From an uncultured Clostridia bacterium (GTDB lineage Bacteria > Bacillota > Clostridia > UBA1381), in NCBI GenBank assembly GCA_947624165.1, contig CANQJC010000017.1:1-42474 (forward strand): 42,474 nucleotides of DNA, written 5' to 3'. The position numbers were made by a program, and so were the translations under genes. The notes below the pieces were generated by a model. It had not been told where the DNA came from and did not search any database. It saw only the letters and a list, made by a program, of their open reading frames with translations. Within the stretch, counting starts at the first letter, position 1. The number at the start of each line of letters is the position of its first letter. Positions 9,094 through 17,000 of this stretch are shown here, in pieces.

Positions 9094-9501
9094 ATGGACA
9101 ATTACGATGATATAATAAATTTGCCGCGTCACGTTTCCAAAAAGCATCCGCGCATGAGCGCGGAGGAGCGTGCGGCGCAATTCAGTCCCTTCGCCGCGCT
9201 CACGGGCTACGGAGACGCGGTAAAGGAGGCGGCGCGTCTTACCGACGAAAGGATAGAGCTTGACGAAGAAAGCAAAGCCTTGATCGACGCAAGACTGCGG
9301 GTAATAGCCGAGCATATAAAAGAACGCCCCGCCGTTTCGATAACGTATTTCAAACCCGACGAGAAAAAGTCGGGCGGCAAGTACGTCACGCACGTCGGCG
9401 CGGTACGGCGTATCGACGAGTACGCGCTCGCCGTAATAACGGTCGATAAAACGGCTATCCCGATAGAGGATATCGCCTCGATAGACGGAGAAATATTTTA
9501 A
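9094..9501 (+). CDS. YolD-like protein
   Basis: 135 residues. It matches the YolD-like family that accompanies UmuC-type polymerases in Bacillus and Clostridia (YqjW-YqjX, UvrX-YolD): N-terminal IINLPRHVSKKHPRMSAEERAAQFSPFAAL, then a helix, then a small beta domain ending in IPIEDIASIDGEIF. It begins two bases after the polymerase stop, with its ribosome site (GGAGG at 9075-9079) inside the upstream gene, so the two are surely co-transcribed. Biochemical function is unknown in the family; a role as polymerase cofactor or regulator is inferred. Confidence 0.88.
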   Translation: MDNYDDIINLPRHVSKKHPRMSAEERAAQFSPFAALTGYGDAVKEAARLTDERIELDEESKALIDARLRVIAEHIKERPAVSITYFKPDEKKSGGKYVTHVGAVRRIDEYALAVITVDKTAIPIEDIASIDGEIF

Positions 9502-9506
9502 TAAAA

Positions 9507-9551
9507 AAACGCCCGAAGGACGGGCGTTTCGCCCCTCGCAGGGGCGTTTTT
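9507..9551. terminator. Convergent terminator pair between yolD-like and GTPase-nuclease genes
   Basis: Two adjacent hairpins: AAACGCCCG / CGGGCGTTT (9507-9529) preceded by A-tract and followed by TTT, serving both strands, and CGCCCCT / AGGGGCG (about 9530-9546) followed by TTTTT. They separate the plus-strand polymerase operon from the minus-strand gene that ends at 9550. Confidence 0.85.
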
Positions 9552-12117
9552 ATTTGCGCGATATCACATCGAGAATAGCCTTTTCGGCATTTTTTATTTC
9601 ACTCAAAAACTCGGACGCGGAAACTCTGACCGCCCCGCCGCCCAGAATTATGATTTGCTCCAGACTGTCAGACGTGGCGACGCGCACCCGATGCTTCGGC
9701 GCGAGCCGCCGCGTCGTTTTTTCGATGTACATGTCGGCGGTTTCGGCTTCTTTTGTGTATACGACGTTTATATTGTGTATTTTTTCCACGCTGCCGACAT
9801 TACCCTTTACCTTGTACGCGTCGAAAACAACAATGACCTCGCACTGAGTAAAGCCTTGATAATTGCATAGAATATCTATCAACGCGTCGCGCGCCGCGTC
9901 GAGACTTGCGCGCGCTTTTTCGCGCAGATCCTCCCACGCGAAAATAATGTTGTACCCGTCTACGAGCAGATAGTCGGAGCCGGACGGCGCGCGTTTCGCT
10001 TTGACGCGCTTCTGCGGCTTTGGCGCGGCGGCTCTGACTTCGGTATACGACGACTTCTTCCTGACGATCGGTCCGTACGTCCGCTCAAAAATACGCATAA
10101 GCTCGTTGTCGTCGGCGACCATGGACAAGTAATTTTCCGCGCGGTCCTCGTCGCTCTCGTCCGCGCTTTCGTCGCCGATACCGAGCGGCGGTATGTGCAT
10201 ATGCTCATAAACCTTGTCCCACTTCACGACAAATCCCGCTCCGTGCGAACAAAACACCGAATCCGACGGATTGTCCAAATCGGCGTCCGCGTCGTAGCCT
10301 ATGCTTTCTATAACTTTCTCGCTGTCGGCGCACGGTCTGTACCCGCCGAGAATACAGCCGAGCCTACCCTTGCCGCCGGTATATGAAACGACCTCGCTCC
10401 CGTAGCCGCGCATCGCCGCGACGCTCGCGCTGCCCGTGATAACCGTGGTATCGCCGTATGTCTCAGGCTCGCCGAACGTGCCGCCCATATTTTGTATATC
10501 GGTCATGGCTCGTCCGACTGACGAGGACGGAAGCTCGAGACGGAAATCATAGTACGGCTCAAGGAGTATGCACCGCGCCGATCTGAGCCCCTGACGCACC
10601 GCGCGGTACGTCGCCTGACGGAAATCGCCGCCCTCGGTGTGCTTCTGATGCGCGCGTCCCGCGACGAGCGTTATTTTCATATCGGTTATCGGCGAACCCG
10701 TAAGCACGCCTATATGCTGCTTCTCCTTTAAGTGCGTAAGAATGAGCCGCTGCCAGTTTTTATCGAGCGAATCCTCCGAACAGTCCGCTTCGAACGTCAG
10801 CCCGCTGCCGCGCTGCGTCGGTTCCATGAGCAGATGTACCTCCGCGTAATGCCGAAGCGGCTCGTAATGTCCGACGCCCTCGACGCTCTCCGCTATGGTT
10901 TCCTTGTACGCGATAGAGCCGTGCGTGAAATGCACGCCGAACCCGAATCTTTCACGAATCACGCGCGCGAGCACCTCAAGCTGTACTTCGCCCATGACTT
11001 GTACCTGGATTTCCTTGAGCTGCTCGTTCCATATGATATGAAGCTGCGGATCCTCCTGTTCGAGACGGCGAAGCTTTACGAGAGCGTCGTGAACGCTTAC
11101 GCCGTCTGCGATCTCCGCTTTGTATGTGAGGACGCTTTCCATAAGCGCGGGCTGCGCGTCCGGCGCGACGCCCAGTCCCTCTCCCGGATACGTTTGCGTA
11201 AGCCCCGTGACGGCGCATACCATTCCTGGAAACGCTTCGTCCGCTGTTTGATATTTCGCGCCCGAATAAATTCGTATTTGATTTACTTTTTCATTCCATT
11301 CGTTTCTTTTGCTGCCCGACAGCGTGTCTCTGACCCTGAGAATTCCTCCCGTTATCTTCATATACGTCAGTCTGACGCCCTGCTCGTCCTCCGCGATTTT
11401 AAACACGCGCGCTCCGAAACGATCGTCGTATATCATCCGCCGTGTGTAACGCTCCAATCCCGCGAGGAACTCCTTTATTCCCTCCAGCTTCAGCGCGCTG
11501 CCGAAAAAACACGGAAATATCCTGCGCTGAACTATCGCGTTGCGTATATCCTCCGTTCGAACCGAACCGTTTTCGAGATAGTAATTCATAATATTTTCGT
11601 CGCGCATGGAAAGCTCGTCGGCAAGATCCGCGTCGTCCGTTTCGCGGCTGAAATCTATACACCCGTCGCCGAAACGGTATTTCAGCTCGCGCATGAGAGC
11701 GTCTTTGTCGGCGTGCAGATCCATTTTATTCACAAACAAAAACACAGGAACGCCGTAACGTTCAAGAAGACGCATAAGCGTTTGGGTGTGCGTCTGTACG
11801 CCGTCCGCGCCGCTCACGACAAGTATCGCGTAGTCAAGCACGCTCAGCGTGCGTTCCGTCTCCGTGGAAAAATCTATATGTCCCGGCGTGTCGAGAAGAG
11901 TAAACACGGTGTCGCCGTATTTCATGACCGCCTGTTTGGAAAAAATCGTGATACCCCTGTCGCGCTCTATCTCGTTTGTATCGAGGAAAGCGTCGCCGTG
12001 GTCTACTCTGCCGATTTTTCTTATCTCTCCCGCCGTATAAAGCATCGCTTCGGAAAGCGTCGTTTTGCCCGAATCCACATGCGCCAATATTCCGACCGCA
12101 AGTCTGTTCATAATCAT
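9550..12117 (-). CDS. Tet(M)-like translational GTPase fused to a YacP/Rae1-type NYN ribonuclease domain
   Basis: About 855 residues against about 640 for Tet(M). The first ~640 residues are an EF-G-like ribosomal-protection GTPase: P-loop AHVDSGKTT, switch I DRGITI, DTPGH, NKMD and GSAL are intact, followed by the later EF-G domains (EPYYDFRLELPSSSVGRA aligns with the domain IV region of Tet(M)). A hydrophilic linker (about 640-715) leads to a NYN/PIN-like domain (about 716-856) resembling Bacillus YacP/Rae1, the ribosome-associated nuclease that cuts mRNA in the A site: LLVDGYNIIFAW, VIVVFDAYKVKG, YTKEAETADMYIEK and VATSDSLEQ carry the acidic active-site residues (about 721, 767, 796, 818). 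Starts TTG 12120, ATG 12117 and ATG 12111 are possible; ATG 12117 best fits the GGGAACGG ribosome site. Own promoter, divergent from the RNA unit. I infer a stalled- or drug-bound-ribosome rescue role; tetracycline resistance itself is unproven. Confidence 0.92.
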   Translation of the reverse strand: MIMNRLAVGILAHVDSGKTTLSEAMLYTAGEIRKIGRVDHGDAFLDTNEIERDRGITIFSKQAVMKYGDTVFTLLDTPGHIDFSTETERTLSVLDYAILVVSGADGVQTHTQTLMRLLERYGVPVFLFVNKMDLHADKDALMRELKYRFGDGCIDFSRETDDADLADELSMRDENIMNYYLENGSVRTEDIRNAIVQRRIFPCFFGSALKLEGIKEFLAGLERYTRRMIYDDRFGARVFKIAEDEQGVRLTYMKITGGILRVRDTLSGSKRNEWNEKVNQIRIYSGAKYQTADEAFPGMVCAVTGLTQTYPGEGLGVAPDAQPALMESVLTYKAEIADGVSVHDALVKLRRLEQEDPQLHIIWNEQLKEIQVQVMGEVQLEVLARVIRERFGFGVHFTHGSIAYKETIAESVEGVGHYEPLRHYAEVHLLMEPTQRGSGLTFEADCSEDSLDKNWQRLILTHLKEKQHIGVLTGSPITDMKITLVAGRAHQKHTEGGDFRQATYRAVRQGLRSARCILLEPYYDFRLELPSSSVGRAMTDIQNMGGTFGEPETYGDTTVITGSASVAAMRGYGSEVVSYTGGKGRLGCILGGYRPCADSEKVIESIGYDADADLDNPSDSVFCSHGAGFVVKWDKVYEHMHIPPLGIGDESADESDEDRAENYLSMVADDNELMRIFERTYGPIVRKKSSYTEVRAAAPKPQKRVKAKRAPSGSDYLLVDGYNIIFAWEDLREKARASLDAARDALIDILCNYQGFTQCEVIVVFDAYKVKGNVGSVEKIHNINVVYTKEAETADMYIEKTTRRLAPKHRVRVATSDSLEQIIILGGGAVRVSASEFLSEIKNAEKAILDVISRK

Positions 12118-12145
12118 CAACCGTTCCCATATAATAATTATATAT

Positions 12146-12174
12146 ATAATATCATACAGAAATTTATTTGTCCA
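12146..12174 (-). promoter_or_regulatory. Promoter of the GTPase-nuclease gene
   Basis: Minus strand: TGGACA (12174-12169), 17-nt spacer, TATTAT (12151-12146). Its -35 element lies only 12 bp from that of the divergent promoter at 12187-12215, so one regulator bound between them could affect both. Confidence 0.6.
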
Positions 12175-12186
12175 ATAAAATATCTA

Positions 12187-12215
12187 TTTACAAAACAAAA
12201 AAGATGTGATATAAT
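12187..12215 (+). promoter_or_regulatory. Promoter of the structured RNA / XRE leader
   Basis: TTTACA (12187-12192), exactly 17 nt, TATAAT (12210-12215). The expected start of transcription (about 12221-12223) coincides with the first base of the long inverted repeat at 12221. Confidence 0.75.
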
Positions 12216-12288
12216 GACTGTGCAACACATTTGAATATTTTCACCAAGCTCGGCGTACGTTAGAATAAAACGTATGCTTTAATCCAAT

Positions 12289-12342
12289 ATGCTGAGCTTT
12301 TGGCATTCAGATGTGTTGCAACATACAAAAGCTGCGTTTTAG
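12289..12342 (+). other. Possible 17-codon leader peptide abutting the terminator
   Basis: ATG at 12289 opens MLSFWHSDVLQHTKAAF and stops with TAG at 12340-12342, directly before the first base of the terminator stem at 12343. A ribosome at the stop codon would cover the terminator's 5' arm. There is no clear Shine-Dalgarno site, and so short a frame can occur by chance. Confidence 0.25.
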
Positions 12343-12369
12343 GTGCGCGGTTTATATCGCGCACTTTTT
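12343..12369 (+). terminator. Intrinsic terminator within the XRE leader
   Basis: 7-bp GC-rich stem GTGCGCG / CGCGCAC, 8-nt loop, TTTTT tail, 64 bp upstream of the XRE start codon. Either ends the structured RNA or acts as an attenuator. Confidence 0.8.
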
Positions 12370-12432
12370 AGAATAAATTTTAAAATCATAAGATAAATTG
12401 CGCGGGCAAAACGGCATGAAGGAGAACATAGT

Positions 12433-12765
12433 ATGAAGAATTTAAAATTGTTACGCGAAAAGCACGGAATGAGTCAGGAGAAGCTTGCTTCTCGCGTAGG
12501 AGTGAGCCAGCAGTCGCTGAGCACTTACGAAATGGGGAAAGCCGAGCCTGACATAAAAACACTGAAGCGAATCGCAAAAGTTTTTAACACGTCCGTGGAT
12601 TTTATCATCGGTGAAACCGATTTGGAATTAAAGACAAGAAAAACGGCTCCGCGCCGCTTGAACAAGCGCGAGCTTAAATGTCTTGATAATTTCCGCGCGC
12701 TCAGCGCGCAGGATAAAAAGAAAATCGAGCAGCAAATGAAGGCGATGCTTGAGGACGATATATAA
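12433..12765 (+). CDS. XRE-family HTH transcriptional regulator
   Basis: 110 residues. Residues 1-60 form a Cro/C1-type helix-turn-helix (LKLLREKHGMSQEKLASRVGVSQQSLSTYEMGKAEPDIKTL-type layout, then IAKVFNTSVDFIIGETD). The tail (about 70-110) is basic and helical and may mediate dimerisation. Ribosome site AAGGAG at 12418-12423. It is the first coding gene downstream of the structured leader and promoter at 12187-12369, and it may regulate the divergent GTPase-nuclease gene or itself; this is inferred from position only. A flavodoxin-like reductase follows 53 bp later with its own ribosome site, perhaps in the same transcript. Confidence 0.9.
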   Translation: MKNLKLLREKHGMSQEKLASRVGVSQQSLSTYEMGKAEPDIKTLKRIAKVFNTSVDFIIGETDLELKTRKTAPRRLNKRELKCLDNFRALSAQDKKKIEQQMKAMLEDDI

Positions 12766-12818
12766 CTCCGAAGCAGCCGTGTCTTTGCGTCGGTCATCAG
12801 TGAAAGGAGTAAATGTAA

Positions 12819-13439
12819 ATGAAAGTCATTCTTGTCAACGGAAGCCCGAGGAAAAACGGCTGTACATACACCGCGCTTTGCGAGGTCAAGGAAACTCTTG
12901 AAAAAAACGGTATCGACGCCGAGATATTTCAAGTGGGCGCAAAGCCTTTGATAGGCTGTACCGCCTGCGGCGGCTGCGCGGGAAAAGGCAAATGTATATA
13001 TGAAGATACGGTAAACGAGTTTATTGAAAAGGCGTCGGACGCGGACGGATTCGTGTTCGCTTCACCCGTACATTATGCGGCGGCGTCGGGCGCGCTCACA
13101 TCGTTTCTGGACAGAGCGTTTTATGCGGGCGGTGCGGTACTGCGCGGAAAACCCGCCGCGTCTGTCGTAAGCTGCCGCCGCGGCGGCGCGAGCGCGGCTT
13201 TTGACCAGATAAACAAATACATGACAATAAGCTCCATGCCGATCGTTTCTTCTCAATATTGGAACCAGGTACACGGCAACACGCCCGAAGAGGTGAAAAG
13301 GGACGAAGAGGGCATGCAGACCATGAGAACTCTCGCCGCCAATATGGCGTGGATTTTGAAATGTATCGACGCGGGAAAGAAAGCGGGTATCGAGCGTCCC
13401 GCGCCCGAAAAACCGATAAAGACTAATTTTATAAGATGA
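12819..13439 (+). CDS. Flavodoxin-fold NAD(P)H-dependent oxidoreductase (FMN reductase family)
   Basis: 206 residues of the NADPH-dependent FMN reductase / iron-sulfur flavoprotein superfamily. The FMN phosphate loop is NGSPRKNGCTYTAL at residues 7-20; ASPVHYAAASGALTSFLDRAF is the second conserved flavin-binding segment; VVSCRRGGASAAFDQ the third. A Cys-rich loop GCTACGGCAGKGKC (about 47-60) resembles the cysteine cluster of iron-sulfur flavoproteins or of the reductases that carry CxxCxxC at this place; a metal cofactor is possible, not shown. AAAGGAG precedes the ATG. It ends at a bidirectional terminator facing the ArsR-type gene. Likely a cytoplasmic quinone, azo or flavin reductase; substrate unknown. 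Confidence 0.88.
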   Translation: MKVILVNGSPRKNGCTYTALCEVKETLEKNGIDAEIFQVGAKPLIGCTACGGCAGKGKCIYEDTVNEFIEKASDADGFVFASPVHYAAASGALTSFLDRAFYAGGAVLRGKPAASVVSCRRGGASAAFDQINKYMTISSMPIVSSQYWNQVHGNTPEEVKRDEEGMQTMRTLAANMAWILKCIDAGKKAGIERPAPEKPIKTNFIR

Positions 13440-13450
13440 CAGTAAAAATA

Positions 13451-13488
13451 AATACGACGGCACTGTTGATATGCCGCCGTATTTTTAT
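13451..13488. terminator. Bidirectional terminator between reductase and ArsR-type gene
   Basis: Imperfect 12-bp stem AATACGACGGCA (13451-13462) / TGCCGCCGTATT (13472-13483) with A-tract before and T-tract after, serving both convergent genes. Confidence 0.85.
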
Positions 13489-13832
13489 TGTTCCTCAACA
13501 TGTATGAGCATCTGTTCGATAATTCTTTTTACGTGGTCGTCGTCAATGGAGTAGAACGCGTTTTTACCGTCGCGGCGCGATTTGATAAGACGCGCCTGCT
13601 TGAGCGTTTTGAGCTGATGGCTTATCGCCGACTGGCTCATTTTGAGCGCGTCCGCTATGTCATAGACGCAAAGCTCCTTGTCAAAAAGCGTCCATAAAAT
13701 TCGTATCCTCGTGTTATCGCCGAACACCTTGAACATCTCCGCAAGCTGCAAAGTCGTCTCATCGTCGGGAAGCTGATTTTTCAGCCTTGCGACGATCTGC
13801 GGATTATACTTGCACGATTCGCACATATCCAT
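13485..13832 (-). CDS. ArsR/SmtB-family metal-sensing repressor (zinc-type alpha-5 site)
   Basis: 115 residues with the winged-helix of the family: ELCVYDIADALKMSQSAISHQLKTLKQARLIKSRRDGKNAFYSI. Near the C-terminus, DDDHVKRIIEQMLIHVEE places Asp-x-His, then His eleven residues on, then Glu three further: the spacing of the alpha-5 site of SmtB/CzrA zinc and cobalt sensors. The alpha-3 box has one Cys (ELCVYD) rather than the two of CadC, and an N-terminal CESC pair is an extra possible ligand. It therefore probably releases DNA on binding zinc. No efflux ATPase or cation diffusion facilitator gene is next to it, so its regulon lies elsewhere or is only itself. Confidence 0.92.
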   Translation of the reverse strand: MDMCESCKYNPQIVARLKNQLPDDETTLQLAEMFKVFGDNTRIRILWTLFDKELCVYDIADALKMSQSAISHQLKTLKQARLIKSRRDGKNAFYSIDDDHVKRIIEQMLIHVEEQ

Positions 13833-13851
13833 CTTAATCCACTCCTATATT

Positions 13852-13904
13852 ATATGTTCATATATTCATAATTACAGTATACCCGATTTTTGCGAGTTTG
13901 TCAA
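13852..13904 (-). promoter_or_regulatory. Promoter and possible operator of the ArsR-type gene
   Basis: Minus strand TTGACA (13904-13899), 17-nt spacer, TATACT (13881-13876): near-consensus. Between the -10 and the ribosome site lies ATGTTCATATATTCATAAT (plus strand, about 13854-13872), with two TTCATA hexamers 8 bp apart, a plausible autoregulatory site resembling half-sites of SmtB/CzrA operators. Confidence 0.6.
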
Positions 13905-14022
13905 ATCGGCTTAAAAAACAGATAAAAATTTATAAAAATCCGAAGTTATATTAAAAAGAAACCCACTTTCTGTAACATATATGATACAATACTGTAAAGT
14001 AATGTACATGAAAGGAAGTAAA

Positions 14023-17000
14023 ATGATGAGGAAAAACAGAATTATATCCGCGGCGGTATCGGTCGTGATGCTTCTGTCGGCGGTATCGGCTTCGGCTGCC
14101 GAAGCGGGCGAGAGCCTTAAGGTAAAGGATTATCCCGAATCCGCGGCGGCTACGCAAAAGCTTATCGACGCGCGTCCCGATACGCTGCGGCCGATGGAAA
14201 AGCTCGGACGCGGCGCGGTTGCCGTAAAGATGGACGGATATGTTTATCTGTCGTGGCGTTGGCTCGGCACGGAGAGCGCGGACACGAAATACAATGTATA
14301 CGCGTCGGTGGGAAGCGACTGGACGAAGCTCAATCCCGAACCGCTCAATGCCACGAATTATACGGCGTTGTCGGATTCGTACACCGTTTTTAAAGTCGTT
14401 CCCGTCCTGAACGGAAGCGAGGATGAAACGTCGGCGGAGACAGTCACGGTATGGGATAAGAATTACATAGATATTCCGATAAAACGTCCCGAGAATAACA
14501 CGGTGCAGGGCGAGGAATATACGTATTCACCCTCGGACGCGTCTATCGGCGACCTTGACGGCGACGGCGAATACGAGATAGTTTTAAAATGGGATCCGTC
14601 GAACGCGAAGGACGCGGCACAGTTTGGATTTACCGGCGAGTGTATCATCGACGCGTATGAAATGGACGGCACGCAGATGTGGCGCGTGAATATGGGACCG
14701 AATATCCGCGCGGGCGCGCACGACACGCAGTTCATGGTATACGACTATGACGGCGACGGCAAGGCTGAAATGGCTTGCCGTACTTCTGACGGAACGATAG
14801 CGGGCGACGGTACCGTTATCGGCGACGCGGAAAAGAATTGGGCTGCCTTAAACGGCGGCAAAAACCTTATGGGTCCGCTCTACCTTACCGTATTCAAGGG
14901 TGAGGACGGAAGCGTTATAGACACGGTCGACTACGACCCGCAGACACAGGGTACCACGGAAAGCGGTCAGAAATGGGACGTTGTGACGTGGGGCGACGCG
15001 GGCGGAAACCGCTCGGAAAGATATCTCGCGGCTGTCGCGTATCTTGACGGCGAAAGACCGAGCATGGTATTTGCGAGAGGTTACTACACAGGTCCCGAAG
15101 GCGACGTGGGCGGCAGGACCGTTATCGCGGCATTTGACCTGAAGGACGGTAAAATAGTGAAAAAATGGCGTTTTGATACGCTCGATTACGAAAACAAGTA
15201 CATCGGACAGGGCAACCACTCAATGAGCGCGGCTGACGTCGATTATGACGGCTGCGACGAGCTTATTTACGGCAGCCTTGCCGTTGACAACGACGGAACG
15301 CCGATGTATTCGACAGGCTTGGGTCATGGCGACGCGCAGCACGTCGGCGATCTCGACCCGTCGAGACCCGGTCTTGAGGTTTACTCCTGTCATGAGGACA
15401 GCGGCTCGGCTTACGGCTATGAAATGCGCGATGCGCGCACGGGCGAGATACTTTACGGCGAAAGAACGAGCAACGACAACGGACGCGGCACGTCGGACGA
15501 TATCGACCCCGCATACCCGGGAGCCGAGGGCTGGTCGGCGGCAGGCGTTCTTACGGCAGCCGACGGCACTGTCATTTCGACCGCGTACACGATGAGCGCG
15601 AACTTCCTCGCTTACTGGGATTCGGATCTGGGACGCGAGGTGCAGGACGGTATTTATATAAGTAAGTGGAACGGCGAGACGCAGAAAGCCGAGACTATCT
15701 TTACGGCGTCTGGCTGTACCGCCGTTAACGGCACAAAAGCCAATCCTTCGCTTACCGCCGACATGTTCGGAGACTGGCGCGAGGAGGTAATGTACCCGTT
15801 AAAGGACGGCAGCGCGCTTCGTATTTACACAACGACAACGCCGACGCCGTACAGAATACCGACGCTTATGCACGACATTCAGTACAGAATGCATGTCGCG
15901 TATCAGAACGATTGCTACAATCAGCCGACGCACACAAGCTATTACTTGGGCTTTGACACAAACACGGTACCCGTTCCGATGATCTATACGGTGGGCGACA
16001 ACGCGAAGAACCCCGACCTTTCAAAGAAGTCGTGGAACGTAAACGACCTGTACACCGGCGAAAAAGTGGAGCTTGTTGTCGGTACGCCGACGGCGGTAAC
16101 GGACGGTCAGCCTATAAGAATAGATAACGACAGCACCGACGTCGTTCCCGTTGTGGACGAAAACGACCGCACGCTTGTTCCGCTTCGCTTCATTGCCGAA
16201 GCGTTCGGCGCGACGGTAAATTGGAACGCCGACGCCCAGTGGCAGATAACGGTATTTACGAACGACGGCAAGTACGTTGGTATGAAGGTCGGTGAAACGA
16301 CGTATGAAACCGGCAGCTATCAGGGTCAGACTGCGGGAACGCCCGGCAGCGGCGCGGTCAGCGTTGTTTCCGATAAGCAGAGCCTTACGATGGACACCGC
16401 TCCCGTGATTCGCGACGACAGAACTCTCGTGCCTTTGCGCGCGCTTGTCGAATCGCTTGGCAAGAAGGTTTACTGGAACAACGGACTTATCGTTATCTCG
16501 GACGTTGACGTTGACATGACGGACGAGGCGGCTGCGGAAAGAAAGTCTATAATAGAGAAGGCTCCCGTTCCCAAGAAGATAGAGAAGGTAGCCATTAACG
16601 GCGTTGGCGAGAAATATTACGACAATCAGCTCGACGTTTACGATGTAACGGCAAGCGATAATGACGGTAACGTTGAAGCCGGCGCGGTAGATCTTGACAT
16701 AACAACGCGCTGGTCCGGCTTCGGACCCAATACGCTCACGGTCGACCTGGGCAGCGAACAGGAGGTTTCGGGCGTAGCCATAGCCATGTGGAAGGGCAGC
16801 GAGAGAATATATCCGTTCATAATCGAATACAGCGCGGACGGAGAGAACTGGAAGACGGCTTTGCCCAAGACACAGAACACCGGCGAAAGCGAGGAATTTG
16901 AAAAGTACATGTTCCCCGAAACCGTTAAAGCGCGTTATATCCGCTACAACGGCGACGGCGCGACAGACCCGCAGAAAAATTACTGTCACATCAGTGAAAT

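Larger units (their letters stand above)
12221..12369 (+). ncRNA. Candidate structured RNA or attenuator leader ending in an intrinsic terminator
   Basis: From the promoter's predicted start: outer stem TGCAACACATTTGAAT (12221-12236) with ATTCAGATGTGTTGCA (12305-12320), 15 of 16 pairs; a middle stem AAGCTCGGC (12246-12254) with GCTGAGCTT (12291-12299); an inner hairpin CGTACGTT / AACGTATG (about 12254-12276); and a single-stranded segment at 12277-12290. A terminator follows: GTGCGCG (12343-12349) / CGCGCAC (12358-12364) then TTTTT. This can be a free RNA of about 150 nt or the 5' leader of the XRE gene at 12433. It matches no riboswitch or 6S-type consensus that I recognise. Confidence 0.6.

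Noticed and set aside
9550-12117. Calling the GTPase a proven tetracycline resistance gene
   Set aside because: The GTPase half resembles Tet(M), but the protein has a large C-terminal nuclease domain and a chromosomal housekeeping setting; resistance cannot be deduced from sequence alone.
10732-12234. 500-codon open frame antisense to the GTPase-nuclease gene
   Set aside because: Composition is Arg/His/Tyr/Val-rich nonsense with no recognisable motif, no ribosome site, and it is the mirror of a well-conserved gene; a product of codon bias.
12221-12320. Long inverted repeat as a MITE
   Set aside because: No target-site duplication is visible, and the left end coincides with the predicted transcription start of a consensus promoter, which favours an RNA structure.
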